Notes under the pieces: generated by a model
The model's input: the letters and a program-made list of their open reading frames with translations, nothing else
What the model was told of the DNA's origin: nothing
Databases searched by the model: none
Part shown: positions 1 through 8,155 of the stretch, piece after piece
Layout: each line of letters starts with the position of its first letter
Position numbering within the stretch: the stretch's first letter is position 1
Origin: DASVWZ01 sp963715675
GTDB taxonomy: Bacteria; Acidobacteriota; Terriglobia; Terriglobales; Acidobacteriaceae
NCBI GenBank assembly: GCA_963715675.1
Contig: OY970265.1
Span: forward strand, 3,658,001 to 3,722,000
Reading direction: 5' to 3'
DNA length: 64,000 nt
Translations under genes and position numbers: made by a program

Positions 1-2835
1 AGCAGCCAGCGCCCGGACGCGAGCCGCATCGGCGTCCGCGCCCTGCGAGGTTCTCGACTGTAAGGCATTCGCGCGAGCCACTCCCAGATGCGCCAACGCT
101 CCTGTCCAACAATTCCAGACGAGACCGCTGTGGTCAAGAATTTTCTGAAACTCGGCTGCGGCAGGCCTGCCCTGTCCCGCTGCCAGGTATGCTTCTCCGC
201 GTATGTACACCGGATAAAGGCAGGAAATGTTGTTGAAGAACGGAACCAACCCTAACTCGATGGCGGAAGCTGGCTGCAGGGCATTGATGGCGGCAGCCGG
301 GTTCTTTCGGTCCAGCGCTAATTGCGCCTGAATCGCAGGCAGCCAGAAGGATTGCATCAGGGTGCCCAGCGGATATCGCTTCGCCAGGTCGTGCGCAAGA
401 GATTCGGCGTGCGCCGCATCACCCGCCACGGCAAACGCCAGCGCCGCCTCGACCACCACTCCGGGGCTGGCGGGAGCGAGCTTCAACGCCTCCGCCGCTG
501 ATTGCCGGGCTTCTGCGGCATCCCCGTACTCCGCTTGTTGCAGAGCGGCGTTGGCCAGATAGATTGCCCCGCTTTCTTTGTTGTCGCTCCGGACGGCGGA
601 GTCCACCGCCTGCCTGGTCAACTCTCGCGCCTTGCTCGCATGACCCGCGTAAACCTGGGTGTCGGATGCGAAGGCCAGTCCGTCGCCCTCATAATCGGGC
701 TTGCCCACAAACCACTCTTGCTCTTTCGCCATCGCCGCCGAGTCTCCGCCGAGAAAGGCAAGCGCGTAGAGCGTTTCGTGGAATTCCTCAGTATCCATTT
801 TTCGCCCGTACGCATCATGAATGATCTGCCGGGTTTCGTCGAAGCGCTGCAGGGCCATGGTGTAGTTGGTCAGATTCTCGTAGTAAATCAACACGTCCGG
901 CCCCAGCCGCACCGCTTGCCTGGTCAACTCTACAGCTTTCTCGTACTGGCCCTCTTCGGCGTAGATGAGGCCCAGATTGTTGTACGGCGACGGTTCGCGC
1001 GGGTAGTTGTCCATGTCTTCCTGATAGGTCTGGGCCGCTTTATCCAGTTCTCCGGTTACATTCCGATAGTAGGCGGCAGTAATCGACAGCTTCTCGCGTT
1101 CGCTGGCGTGGTCACGCAGCTGGAACGCCCGGGTGTAGTACTCGATGGCGCGACCCAGCTGGCCGAGAGCGTTGTAGTCGCCGCCTACGATTCTGTACCC
1201 CAGGGCAAAATTCGGGTCCAGTTCGATCGCCCGCTGATGGTAGGGCAGGGCTGCGGCGGGGCCTTTCTCATTGATGGCCTTTTCGCCCAAGCTGAACGCC
1301 TTCAAAGCCTCGAGCGAAAACGTAGTGGCCTCTTCGAGGGGAACGTCAAACTTCTGCACCGTAGTCAGCGATTCGCCCAGTTCGCCCCGCAGCTTGGATG
1401 CCGCCTCGCCCAGCGCATCCAGCACTTTCTCCTTGGACGCCGCCGTCGCCTGTTCCTGCGCCAGCACATCTCCGTTTTGGCAATTCACCGCCTTCAACCC
1501 CAGCACGTATTCGCTGCCCAGGCTGCCAATCGACTCCGCTACGTAAGCTTTGCTGCCCGCCCGCTGGCAAAGCTCGCGGGCCACCTCGGACGTAATTTTC
1601 GTATTCGCCGGACGGGTCATCTGTTGCAAGGTCTTGGCTACGTCGCTGTCGGGGAGAACATTCAGGAAAGGCGATTGCCGCAGTGAGACGCTCAGCGCGG
1701 TCTTCAGCGTATCGTCGAATACCGCATCGCCGGTGCTGTTGGCAAAATCGGCCAGCACGATGGTGTCTTTATCAGTCAGGTGGGTCGCGGTCTGGCGCAG
1801 GCGAAAGTAAAACCCGCCGGCCAGCACGGCGATCAACACGGCAGCCGCGGCAACTCCCCAGCCGAGCTTCGCTCGGCCCGATGCCTGTGTGGGGACGGCC
1901 GCCCTCGGCCGCCCGGTCGAGCGCAGTTCGACCGCCTCTGCGTTTTCCGTGACAATCCGCCCGGATTCGGAGTCCCGCTTCAGCCGTTGCAGATCCGTTC
2001 GCATGTCGGCGGCGTGCTGATAACGCAGGTTGCGATCTTTCTCCAGAGCCTTGCTGATGATCCGTTCCAGTTCCGGCGGCAGATCGGGATTCAGCCGCAC
2101 CGGGGCCACGGGAGCACGGTTCAGGATCGCCTCGAAGATGGTTGCCGTACTATCGCCACGAAAAGACAATTGCCCAGTGGCCATCTCATACAGGACAGCT
2201 CCAAACGAGAACAGATCGGTGCGGGCGTCCAGCGGTTTCGAACGCGCCTGTTCCGGCGACATATAAGCCACCGTGCCCATGGTTGAGCCGGGGCTGGTCA
2301 GGTGCTCCTCTGCGACAGTCGTCGCTGTATTCGCTGCCGCATTCTTGCTCGACGAACCGAGCGCAGGCGTCATCTTTGCCAGACCAAAGTCCAGAATCTT
2401 GGCGTGGCCCCGCTTGGTGACAAACAGGTTGGCGGGCTTGATGTCGCGATGCACGATCCCTTCCGCGTGGGCAGCATCGAGCGCGTCGGCAATCTCAATC
2501 GCCAAGCCCAGCAGCACGTCCGTCTCGACGGGCCTTCCGGCGATGAGGTGTTTCAGCGTCACTCCATCGAGAAACTCCATGGCGATGAAGCGTTTGCCGT
2601 CCTGCTCGCCAATTTCGTAGATGGTGCAGATGTTCGGATGATTTAGGGCTGAGGCGGCGCGCGCCTCACGGCGAAAGCGTTCCAGGGCCTGCGGATCCTG
2701 GGCAACATCGGCCGGCAGGAATTTGAGCGCGACGAACCGGCCGAGCGAGACATCCTCGGCCTTATAAACCACACCCATGCCGCCGCCGCCAATCTTCTCG
2801 ACGACGCGGTAATGCGAGATGGTTTGCCCGATCAA
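1..2835 (-). CDS. Ser/Thr protein kinase with C-terminal TPR region (3' end outside window)
   Basis: Pkn2-type membrane receptor kinase, seen in 945 codons open to the window edge. The kinase domain fills about residues 8-275: glycine loop GGGGMG at 16-21, the ATP-binding lysine in VALKFL (K38), the catalytic loop HRDIKPAN (D131) and DFGLAK (D149). An Arg/Pro-rich linker precedes one membrane helix at about 325-347, so the kinase is cytoplasmic. The part after the helix has a CsgG/TolB-like segment and then many TPR helices. No in-frame ATG or GTG lies between the upstream TAG and the conserved IGQTISHYR start, so the TTG at 2835 is chosen; it has no strong ribosome site. A palindromic dispersed repeat (1861-1877) lies within the linker codons. 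The substrate is unknown; such kinases usually signal through Ser/Thr phosphorylation. Confidence 0.9.
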   Translation of the reverse strand, partial: MIGQTISHYRVVEKIGGGGMGVVYKAEDVSLGRFVALKFLPADVAQDPQALERFRREARAASALNHPNICTIYEIGEQDGKRFIAMEFLDGVTLKHLIAGRPVETDVLLGLAIEIADALDAAHAEGIVHRDIKPANLFVTKRGHAKILDFGLAKMTPALGSSSKNAAANTATTVAEEHLTSPGSTMGTVAYMSPEQARSKPLDARTDLFSFGAVLYEMATGQLSFRGDSTATIFEAILNRAPVAPVRLNPDLPPELERIISKALEKDRNLRYQHAADMRTDLQRLKRDSESGRIVTENAEAVELRSTGRPRAAVPTQASGRAKLGWGVAAAAVLIAVLAGGFYFRLRQTATHLTDKDTIVLADFANSTGDAVFDDTLKTALSVSLRQSPFLNVLPDSDVAKTLQQMTRPANTKITSEVARELCQRAGSKAYVAESIGSLGSEYVLGLKAVNCQNGDVLAQEQATAASKEKVLDALGEAASKLRGELGESLTTVQKFDVPLEEATTFSLEALKAFSLGEKAINEKGPAAALPYHQRAIELDPNFALGYRIVGGDYNALGQLGRAIEYYTRAFQLRDHASEREKLSITAAYYRNVTGELDKAAQTYQEDMDNYPREPSPYNNLGLIYAEEGQYEKAVELTRQAVRLGPDVLIYYENLTNYTMALQRFDETRQIIHDAYGRKMDTEEFHETLYALAFLGGDSAAMAKEQEWFVGKPDYEGDGLAFASDTQVYAGHASKARELTRQAVDSAVRSDNKESGAIYLANAALQQAEYGDAAEARQSAAEALKLAPASPGVVVEAALAFAVAGDAAHAESLAHDLAKRYPLGTLMQSFWLPAIQAQLALDRKNPAAAINALQPASAIELGLVPFFNNISCLYPVYIRGEAYLAAGQGRPAAAEFQKILDHSGLVWNCWTGALAHLGVARANALQSRTSQGADADAARVRALAA
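1861..1877. repeat. 17-bp palindrome inside the kinase gene
   Basis: GCCGAGC-TTC-GCTCGGC, a perfect 7-bp stem. The identical 17-mer recurs at 14403-14419 in a spacer. Here it is translated as part of the linker between kinase domain and membrane helix, and is followed by a G+C-rich tract (to about 1920) that also looks repeat-derived. Confidence 0.75.
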
Positions 2836-2936
2836 TGAAAAAGGTTCACTCTGTGAGCGATCATACTAGGAGGCTACGCGGAGGCGAGTCAACGCGTTTC
2901 TCGCCTTCTGGGCGCGACAATATGGGTGAAACGTCC

Positions 2937-4661
2937 CTATCGCGTCCCCGTCCCCGTCAGTGGAACCTTTTGCGGGCTATTGGAGGCGTTGTCCTTAATC
3001 GTGACGGCGCCGCGCAGTGCACCGGTCTTATCGGGCATGAAGGTTACGTTAATGGTGCACCGCCCGCCTGGCACGACGCTGGAGGGGCAGTTGTTGGTTT
3101 GAGAGAAATTCTTACTGTTAGTGGCGATGCTGCTGATGTTGAGTCTGCCAGTACCATTGTTGATCAATCTCACGCTCTTGGGCTTACTTTTCTTGCCAAC
3201 CCGCAGCTTCCCAAAGTTGAGGCTGGTTGGCGAGAGTGTAACTTTCGGGGGGCCGGGCGCAATCTGCAGCAGGATGGAAACCGTGTTGCTACCGCCGTTC
3301 GCGATCGCCAGGTCCAGCTTGCCGTCTCCGTTGAAGTCGCCCACCGCGACTGACTCGGGCGAACCCCCCGCAGCCATGTACGAGGCCGGGGTGAAGTTGC
3401 CGGTGCCGTCCCCCAGCAGGACGGCAGCTGCGCTGCCCTCATTGGCGACGGCCAAGTCCAGCTTGCCGTCTCCGTTGAAGTCGTCCACGGCCACTGAGAC
3501 AGGCCACCGGCCCACAACCGGGGACGAGGCTAGGGTGAAGTTGCCCGTGCCGTCCCCAAGAAAAACGCAAACCGTGCCGCTGTCGTTGTTGGCGACCGCC
3601 AGATCGAGCTTGCCATCCCCGTTGAAGTCGCCCACCGCCACTGAATAGGGCTCAGCCACCACGGCCAGAGAGGAGACCAAGGTAAAGTTGCCCGCGCCGT
3701 CTCCCAGCAGAATAGAAACAGTGTTGCCCTCCCGGTTGGCAACCGCCAAGTCCAGCTTACCGTCCCCGTTGAAGTCGCCCACGGCGACTGCGTCGGAATT
3801 AACATCCGTAGCTGTAGACGAGGCGAGGGTAAAGTTGCCGGTGCCGTCTCCCAGCAAAATAGAAACTGTGCCCCCGCACCCATAGCAACCACCCCAGTCG
3901 GCGACAGCCAAGTCGAGATTGCCGTCCCCGTTGAAGTCACCCACCGCTACGGCGACGGGCTCAGCCCCCGCGGCCGGAGATGAAGCCAACGTGAAGTTGC
4001 CCGTGCCGTCCCCTAGCAGGATCGAGACCCCGCCGGTTTCATTTGCGACCGCCAGATCCAGAATGCCGTCCCCGTTAAAGTCACCTACCGCCGCTGACTC
4101 GGGTGAATCCCCCGCCGCTGGCGACCAGGCCAGGGTAAAGTTGCCGGTCCCATCCCCCAGTAGGATGGAAACCGTGGATGGCCAACCATAGCCGGGATAG
4201 TTGGCGACCGCCAGATCGAGCTTACCGTCCCCGTTGAAGTCGCCCACCGCCACCGAGTTAGGCCTTTGGCCAGCCGCCGGGGAGGAGGCCAAGGTGAAAG
4301 CCACGGAGTTCCCCGCGTCGGCGGTGACCGTGAAGAATGCCGTGTTCGACGTGCCGCCGCCAGGCGCGGGACTGACCACCGTTATCCAAGCTGTGCTCGC
4401 CGTGGCAATGTCGGTCGCCGGAACAATTGCTGTCAACTGGGAACCGTTGACGAACTGGGTCGACAGCGCGCTGCCATTCCAATTCACCGCCGAGTTGGAA
4501 ACAAAGCCTGTGCCATTGACGGTGAGGGTGAATTGCTGCCCGCCCGGCGCCGTAGCGTCAGGGATGAGAGGCAGACTGATAAGGGGCACGGGATTGTTCT
4601 GAGCCAGCGCTATCGTGCCGATGAGAATTGCAAACAAGCAGACGAAAGTGGCAGATTTCAT
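2937..4661 (-). CDS. Secreted FG-GAP/VCBS repeat protein with C-terminal ASH-like domain
   Basis: A 574-residue exported protein. It starts with a signal peptide (hydrophobic stretch, then ALAQ near residue 21), followed by an IPT/TIG-like Ig domain (about 25-115). Seven FG-GAP repeats of 50-60 residues follow, each with a DFNGDGKLDLAVAN-type core whose DxDGxxD pattern normally binds calcium in a beta-propeller. The last 100 residues (SPTSLNFGKLRVG onwards, ending in LTGTGTR) resemble the ASH/HYDIN-like Ig domain common in acidobacterial surface proteins. Seven blades suggest one closed propeller. The role is probably extracellular binding or adhesion; no catalytic residues are seen. Confidence 0.88.
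   Translation of the reverse strand: MKSATFVCLFAILIGTIALAQNNPVPLISLPLIPDATAPGGQQFTLTVNGTGFVSNSAVNWNGSALSTQFVNGSQLTAIVPATDIATASTAWITVVSPAPGGGTSNTAFFTVTADAGNSVAFTLASSPAAGQRPNSVAVGDFNGDGKLDLAVANYPGYGWPSTVSILLGDGTGNFTLAWSPAAGDSPESAAVGDFNGDGILDLAVANETGGVSILLGDGTGNFTLASSPAAGAEPVAVAVGDFNGDGNLDLAVADWGGCYGCGGTVSILLGDGTGNFTLASSTATDVNSDAVAVGDFNGDGKLDLAVANREGNTVSILLGDGAGNFTLVSSLAVVAEPYSVAVGDFNGDGKLDLAVANNDSGTVCVFLGDGTGNFTLASSPVVGRWPVSVAVDDFNGDGKLDLAVANEGSAAAVLLGDGTGNFTPASYMAAGGSPESVAVGDFNGDGKLDLAIANGGSNTVSILLQIAPGPPKVTLSPTSLNFGKLRVGKKSKPKSVRLINNGTGRLNISSIATNSKNFSQTNNCPSSVVPGGRCTINVTFMPDKTGALRGAVTIKDNASNSPQKVPLTGTGTR
3290..4290 (-). repeat. Seven coding tandem repeats (FG-GAP units)
   Basis: Each unit of roughly 150-180 bp encodes (S/A)VAVGDFNGDG-(K/I/N)-LDLAVAN followed by VSILLGDGTGNFTLASS or a variant. 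The DNA copies are similar enough to allow recombination between units. The sixth copy has VDDF instead of VGDF. Confidence 0.85.
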
Positions 4662-5062
4662 GACGCCCTCCAGGGACGTGGTTCCCGAAAATCAGGGCCT
4701 TCGCCTCAAGGGGTGCTGCATCTCAACTGGCGGGAATTGCTCTTCGGAGAGGCAGACATGATCCTACGCCCACGGGGGCGTCATATCAACGAAGTTCGTC
4801 ACATCTTGACGTGATGTGTTGGCCAAGAGCCACACTGCAAGACATTCCTGTTGCAATAACGCCATGCAACAAACGCCGAGGTGGGTAAGCCCGGGTTGGC
4901 GCATCTCAACTACTCCCGGAGAGTGCGCGTCCAAGCTCCGATTGGGCGGCTTGTTTCGCGTGGGAACGACCCATCTTTCCGGCGCTCCACTTTCTCCTTG
5001 ACACCCAGACCAGCAAACTGCCATCCTCGATATATATCTGGTGGAGAACATAGAAAATGTAC

Positions 5063-5171
5063 GTATAACTCTTTAAGAACCTAGATTTTACCCCTAAGCC
5101 CAATCGGCTCTAGATTTTGCGGGCCAAAAGTCCGTAACTTCATGATTCCACTAGACCGGTGGGGAGGGGGT
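5063..5171 (+). repeat. Dispersed 109-bp repeat, copy A
   Basis: It starts GTATAACTCTTTA and ends GGTGGGGAGGGGGT. It contains CTAGATTTT twice, about 35 bp apart, and CCACTAGACCGGTGG near its end. Copy B has the same length and differs at about ten positions; copy C (23069-23160) is on the other strand and more diverged. Confidence 0.85.
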
Positions 5172-5215
5172 GGGTAGAGAGAAATTAAGTCCTGACGTTG
5201 GGGCTTGTGGAACCT

Positions 5216-5256
5216 CACCCTTCGCAAAGTGCGCGAAGGATGGAGCACCCATCGGG
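5216..5256. repeat. Palindromic dispersed repeat (CACCCTTCGC type), copy 1
   Basis: The core is CCTTCGC-N7-GCGAAGG (5219-5225 with 5233-5239), followed by a CACCCATCGGGG-like tail. Related copies lie at 45225-45266 and 61862-61900; all three are intergenic. Confidence 0.7.
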
Positions 5257-5311
5257 GCTGGCCGGGCCAGAGCGAGACGTGAATATCTTAGGGAGAAGTT
5301 AGTTATTTAAG

Positions 5312-5420
5312 GTATAACTCTTTAGGAATCTAGATTTTACCCCTAAGCCCAATCGAATCTAGATTTTGCGGACTAAATCTCCGTAACTCGATGATTCCAC
5401 TAGACCGGTGGGGAGGGGGT
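5312..5420 (+). repeat. Dispersed 109-bp repeat, copy B
   Basis: Same length and boundaries as copy A and in the same orientation 140 bp downstream, so the pair forms a direct repeat around the palindromic element. The central part keeps CTAGATTTTGCGGAC and CCGTAACT. Confidence 0.85.
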
Positions 5421-5516
5421 ATACCGGGGTTTAGGCTTTTTTGGAAACGGCTAGGCAGAAGGTTAACGTGACACGGGTTCCGGCTCGCTGTGAGATAATC
5501 TTCTTTAGGAAAAGCG

Positions 5517-5795
5517 ATGGCAGAGCATACAGTCTTTTGCGTCAAGCTGCAGAAGCAACTCCCTGGACTGGACGAGCCGCCCTTCGACAACGAACTGGGT
5601 CGAAAAGTCTACGACAATGTCTCGCGGCAGGCGTGGGGCATGTGGATGGATTTCTGCAAAATGCTGCTGAATGAATACCGCCTGAACCCGGCGCGCCGGG
5701 AGGACCAGGAAGCCATTGTGAAGCAGATGGAGCAGTTTTTCTTCGGCGAGGGGGCCGCGCTGCCAGCGCAGTACGTACCTCCGACTCCCAAATAG
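5517..5795 (+). CDS. yggX: Probable Fe(2+)-trafficking protein (YggX family)
   Basis: A 92-residue cytoplasmic protein. The N-terminal VFCVKLQKQLPGLDEPPF with its cysteine, then ELGRKVYDNVSRQAW and the FLFEG-like FFFGEG near the end, are the YggX family pattern, and the length is typical. Family members protect iron-sulphur clusters against oxidative damage and help recycle labile iron. The start has an AGGA ribosome site about 7 nt upstream. The next gene, msrQ, also concerns oxidative damage repair, but a spacer of over 100 bp separates them. Confidence 0.9.
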   Translation: MAEHTVFCVKLQKQLPGLDEPPFDNELGRKVYDNVSRQAWGMWMDFCKMLLNEYRLNPARREDQEAIVKQMEQFFFGEGAALPAQYVPPTPK

Positions 5796-5904
5796 CCCAG
5801 CAGAGTCTACGCGGTGTAACCAAAACTGGTTTCGGGAATCAGTTTATGCAGGGCCTCCCTTGGACCCACGAGGTAAAGTCGCACTGCAGGTCCTTCGGGC
5901 AAAC

Positions 5905-6525
5905 ATGAACGTCCGCTGGTTCAAACCCGCTGTTTTTTTGGCCTGCCTGCTGCCTCTCGCGAGGCTGGGATGGAAAGCCTACAACGCCGCGCTCGGCGCC
6001 AACCCCATTGAAGTCATCACTCACTCGACCGGGGACTGGACTCTCATTTTCCTGCTGATCACTTTGGCCATCACGCCGCTTCGCAGAGTCACCTGGCAAC
6101 CCTGGCTGATCCGCTTTCGCCGCATGTTCGGCCTGTTCGCGTTCTTCTATGTGGTTCTGCACTTCCTTACCTACATCTGGCTCGACAAGTTCTTCGCGTT
6201 GCACGAAATGCTAGCCGATGTCGCGAAACGAAGATTTATCACTGTAGGTTTCACCGGATTCCTCCTGCTCATTCCCCTGGCACTCACTTCTACCGCAGGC
6301 TGGATACGGCGGCTCGGCGGGAAGCGATGGCAGGCCCTCCACCGCCTGATCTATTTCGCGGCGGGGGCGGGCGTAATCCACTATTACTGGCTGGTGAAAG
6401 CAGACAAACACAAACCCCTGCAGTATGCCGCCATCCTCGGGCTTTTGCTGGCATATCGCGTGGTGGTTTGGGCCATTCCGAGGCGGATGTCGGCTCGGAC
6501 CGCGACGGGAGCGGCGTCTCCTTAG
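5905..6525 (+). CDS. msrQ: MsrQ-type haem-binding membrane subunit of the MsrPQ methionine sulphoxide reductase
   Basis: A 206-residue membrane protein with about six helices. Conserved features are HSTGDWTLIFLLITLAITP, RFRRMFGLFAFFYVVLHFLTY and RWQALHRLIYFA, whose histidines are the expected haem ligands. MsrQ (formerly YedZ) carries electrons from the quinone pool or flavin to periplasmic MsrP. No msrP (yedY) gene is next to it, which is unusual because the two genes are normally adjacent. The ATG at 5905 is chosen over an upstream TTG because MNVRWFKP begins at the first helix. Confidence 0.88.
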   Translation: MNVRWFKPAVFLACLLPLARLGWKAYNAALGANPIEVITHSTGDWTLIFLLITLAITPLRRVTWQPWLIRFRRMFGLFAFFYVVLHFLTYIWLDKFFALHEMLADVAKRRFITVGFTGFLLLIPLALTSTAGWIRRLGGKRWQALHRLIYFAAGAGVIHYYWLVKADKHKPLQYAAILGLLLAYRVVVWAIPRRMSARTATGAASP

Positions 6526-6647
6526 GCTTCCAGCGATTTGCGATCAAGCAACTTTCTCTTCGATTTCGTGTTAGAAGAGGTAGAGTTCGGATCGCACGCA
6601 ATTTTGCTGACCAAGGAGAGGCAGCGGCCCTCCCGTTGCCCGGTTGT

Positions 6648-8144
6648 ATGAAAAACCTATTTCTGATTTCACTGCTCGCTGCAACTTCCCTATTTACAGC
6701 TTGTGGTTCGAGCAACGGAGGGAACACACCCGTCGGCAGCGGGACCGGCAGTTTTTCCAATACCAGCCTCAAGGGACAATATGCGTACCAAATCGCCGGA
6801 ACCGACCTGGCGAACAACGTTCCGTACCGCGAAGCTGGGTACTTCGTCGCGGATGGTAACGGCAACCTCACCAGCGGTGTGGACGACTTTTCCGAAACGA
6901 CTTCCGGCAGCGTGCAATCCAACTCGAGCAGTGGTGCATACTCCATTGCCAACGACGGCACGGGCGCCTTGATGCTCAACGTTGCGGGCGGAAGTTTGAG
7001 CTTTTCACTGACCCTGGTCAGCAGTGATGAGGTTCTCATGACCGAGGCGGACAACTTCGCCATTGGGGTCGGGCGGGCCGACATCGAGAACGCTTCGAAC
7101 CTGACGGCGATCCCGGCGGGCACCTTCGTGTTCCGCCTGCACACCTTGAACTCGGTGGGCGGATCCGCCAGTCTGGCCGGGGCGATGACGGTTTCCGGCG
7201 GTTCCCTCACCGGCTTCGACGACGTTCTGCGCGGCTCGGTTTTCGACAACGGCACCGGCGCTTCGCTGAGCATCAGCGGAACGCTCGGCGCACCCAGCAA
7301 GGGCCGCGGTGTGGGCTCAATCACCGACGCGTCCGGCACGGTCAATTTCATCTACTACGTTCTCGATTCGAACCATCTTGATCTTCTGGCCAGCGATACC
7401 GGCGCAATCGGAGTCGGTACGGCGGAGATGCAGTCTGGGGCGCCTTTCTCCGACAGCTCCCTCAAGGGCAACTACGTTTTTGGCAGCGTCGCGGACGACA
7501 GTAACGGTCTGGATGCGCAGAATGCGGTAGGGGTGTTCACCTCCGGAGGAGCCGGCACTATCAGTACGGGAATGCTCGACTCCGTGGAGGATGGAAACTC
7601 CGTAGCGCAAGGCACAGGGCTGTCGGGAACCTACGCAGTATCCTCAAATGGCCGGGTGGCAGTTACCTTGACCCCGTCAGGCCTAACCAGTATTCAGCAG
7701 ATTTTGTGGATGGTGAGCCCGGCGCGGGCATATCTTCTCACGGACGATACCACCAAGGTAGAAGACGGAACCCTCGATCAACAGCAGGCCAGTTCGTTTT
7801 CGACGAGCAGTTTGAACGGGCAATATGCCTTCACGATGGACGGACTCGAGTTCACCAACGCGGGCATCGTATACCTGACGCGAGTGGGCTGGATAATCTG
7901 GAATGGTTCCGGAGTGCTTACCTGGAACGAAGCGGAGAACAACTCCGCCGCGGGCTTCAATGCCCCCGGCAACTTGCCCGGGACTTACTCGGTTGCGAGC
8001 AACGGCCGCGCCGCCGCCACGGTCAACAATCTTTCACTGAACTCGAATGATATTGTGGTCTACCTGGTTTCCGGCAGCAAGGGATACATGCTGCAGAACG
8101 ACACCGGGGCCGAGATCGTCGGCAGTATGACGAAACAGCCGTAA
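6648..8144 (+). CDS. Putative lipoprotein with repeated beta-rich modules
   Basis: A 498-residue protein starting MKNLFLISLLAATSLFTACG: an n-region, a hydrophobic core and a lipobox ending at a cysteine near residue 19, so probably membrane-anchored after lipidation. The mature part contains three to four related modules, each opening with a phrase like SLKGQYAYQIAG, SLKGNYVFGSV or SLNGQYAFTMDG, followed by GxGTLT-type strands and a GTYSV(A/S)SNGRxAxT segment. This architecture is common in acidobacterial genomes but I know no biochemical function. The open frame extends well upstream, but the ATG at 6648 directly precedes the signal peptide. Confidence 0.8.
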   Translation: MKNLFLISLLAATSLFTACGSSNGGNTPVGSGTGSFSNTSLKGQYAYQIAGTDLANNVPYREAGYFVADGNGNLTSGVDDFSETTSGSVQSNSSSGAYSIANDGTGALMLNVAGGSLSFSLTLVSSDEVLMTEADNFAIGVGRADIENASNLTAIPAGTFVFRLHTLNSVGGSASLAGAMTVSGGSLTGFDDVLRGSVFDNGTGASLSISGTLGAPSKGRGVGSITDASGTVNFIYYVLDSNHLDLLASDTGAIGVGTAEMQSGAPFSDSSLKGNYVFGSVADDSNGLDAQNAVGVFTSGGAGTISTGMLDSVEDGNSVAQGTGLSGTYAVSSNGRVAVTLTPSGLTSIQQILWMVSPARAYLLTDDTTKVEDGTLDQQQASSFSTSSLNGQYAFTMDGLEFTNAGIVYLTRVGWIIWNGSGVLTWNEAENNSAAGFNAPGNLPGTYSVASNGRAAATVNNLSLNSNDIVVYLVSGSKGYMLQNDTGAEIVGSMTKQP

Positions 8145-8155
8145 GCAGGGAGCGC

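Larger units (their letters stand above)
4662..5516. other. Repeat-rich intergenic region without a recognisable gene
   Basis: This 855-bp spacer separates the FG-GAP gene (minus) from yggX (plus). It contains two 109-bp copies of a dispersed repeat (5063-5171 and 5312-5420), a palindromic repeat between them (5216-5256), and a short motif GCATCTCAACT that occurs near 4718 and again near 4902. A small hairpin, CACATC/GATGTG, lies near 4800. Short reading frames here have no homology I recognise and no convincing ribosome sites. Confidence 0.7.

Noticed and set aside
502..1686. Plus-strand open frame of 394 codons
   Set aside because: It lies antisense to the kinase-TPR gene; its composition (Arg/Gln/His-rich) is that of a shadow frame and the minus frame has clear TPR and kinase motifs.
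5063..5420. Insertion sequence or CRISPR array
   Set aside because: Copies are too few and widely spaced for CRISPR, and no transposase or terminal inverted repeat was found.
6290..7351. Minus-strand open frame of 353 codons
   Set aside because: Antisense to the msrQ end and the lipoprotein gene; no recognisable motif and Pro/Arg/Ser-rich composition.
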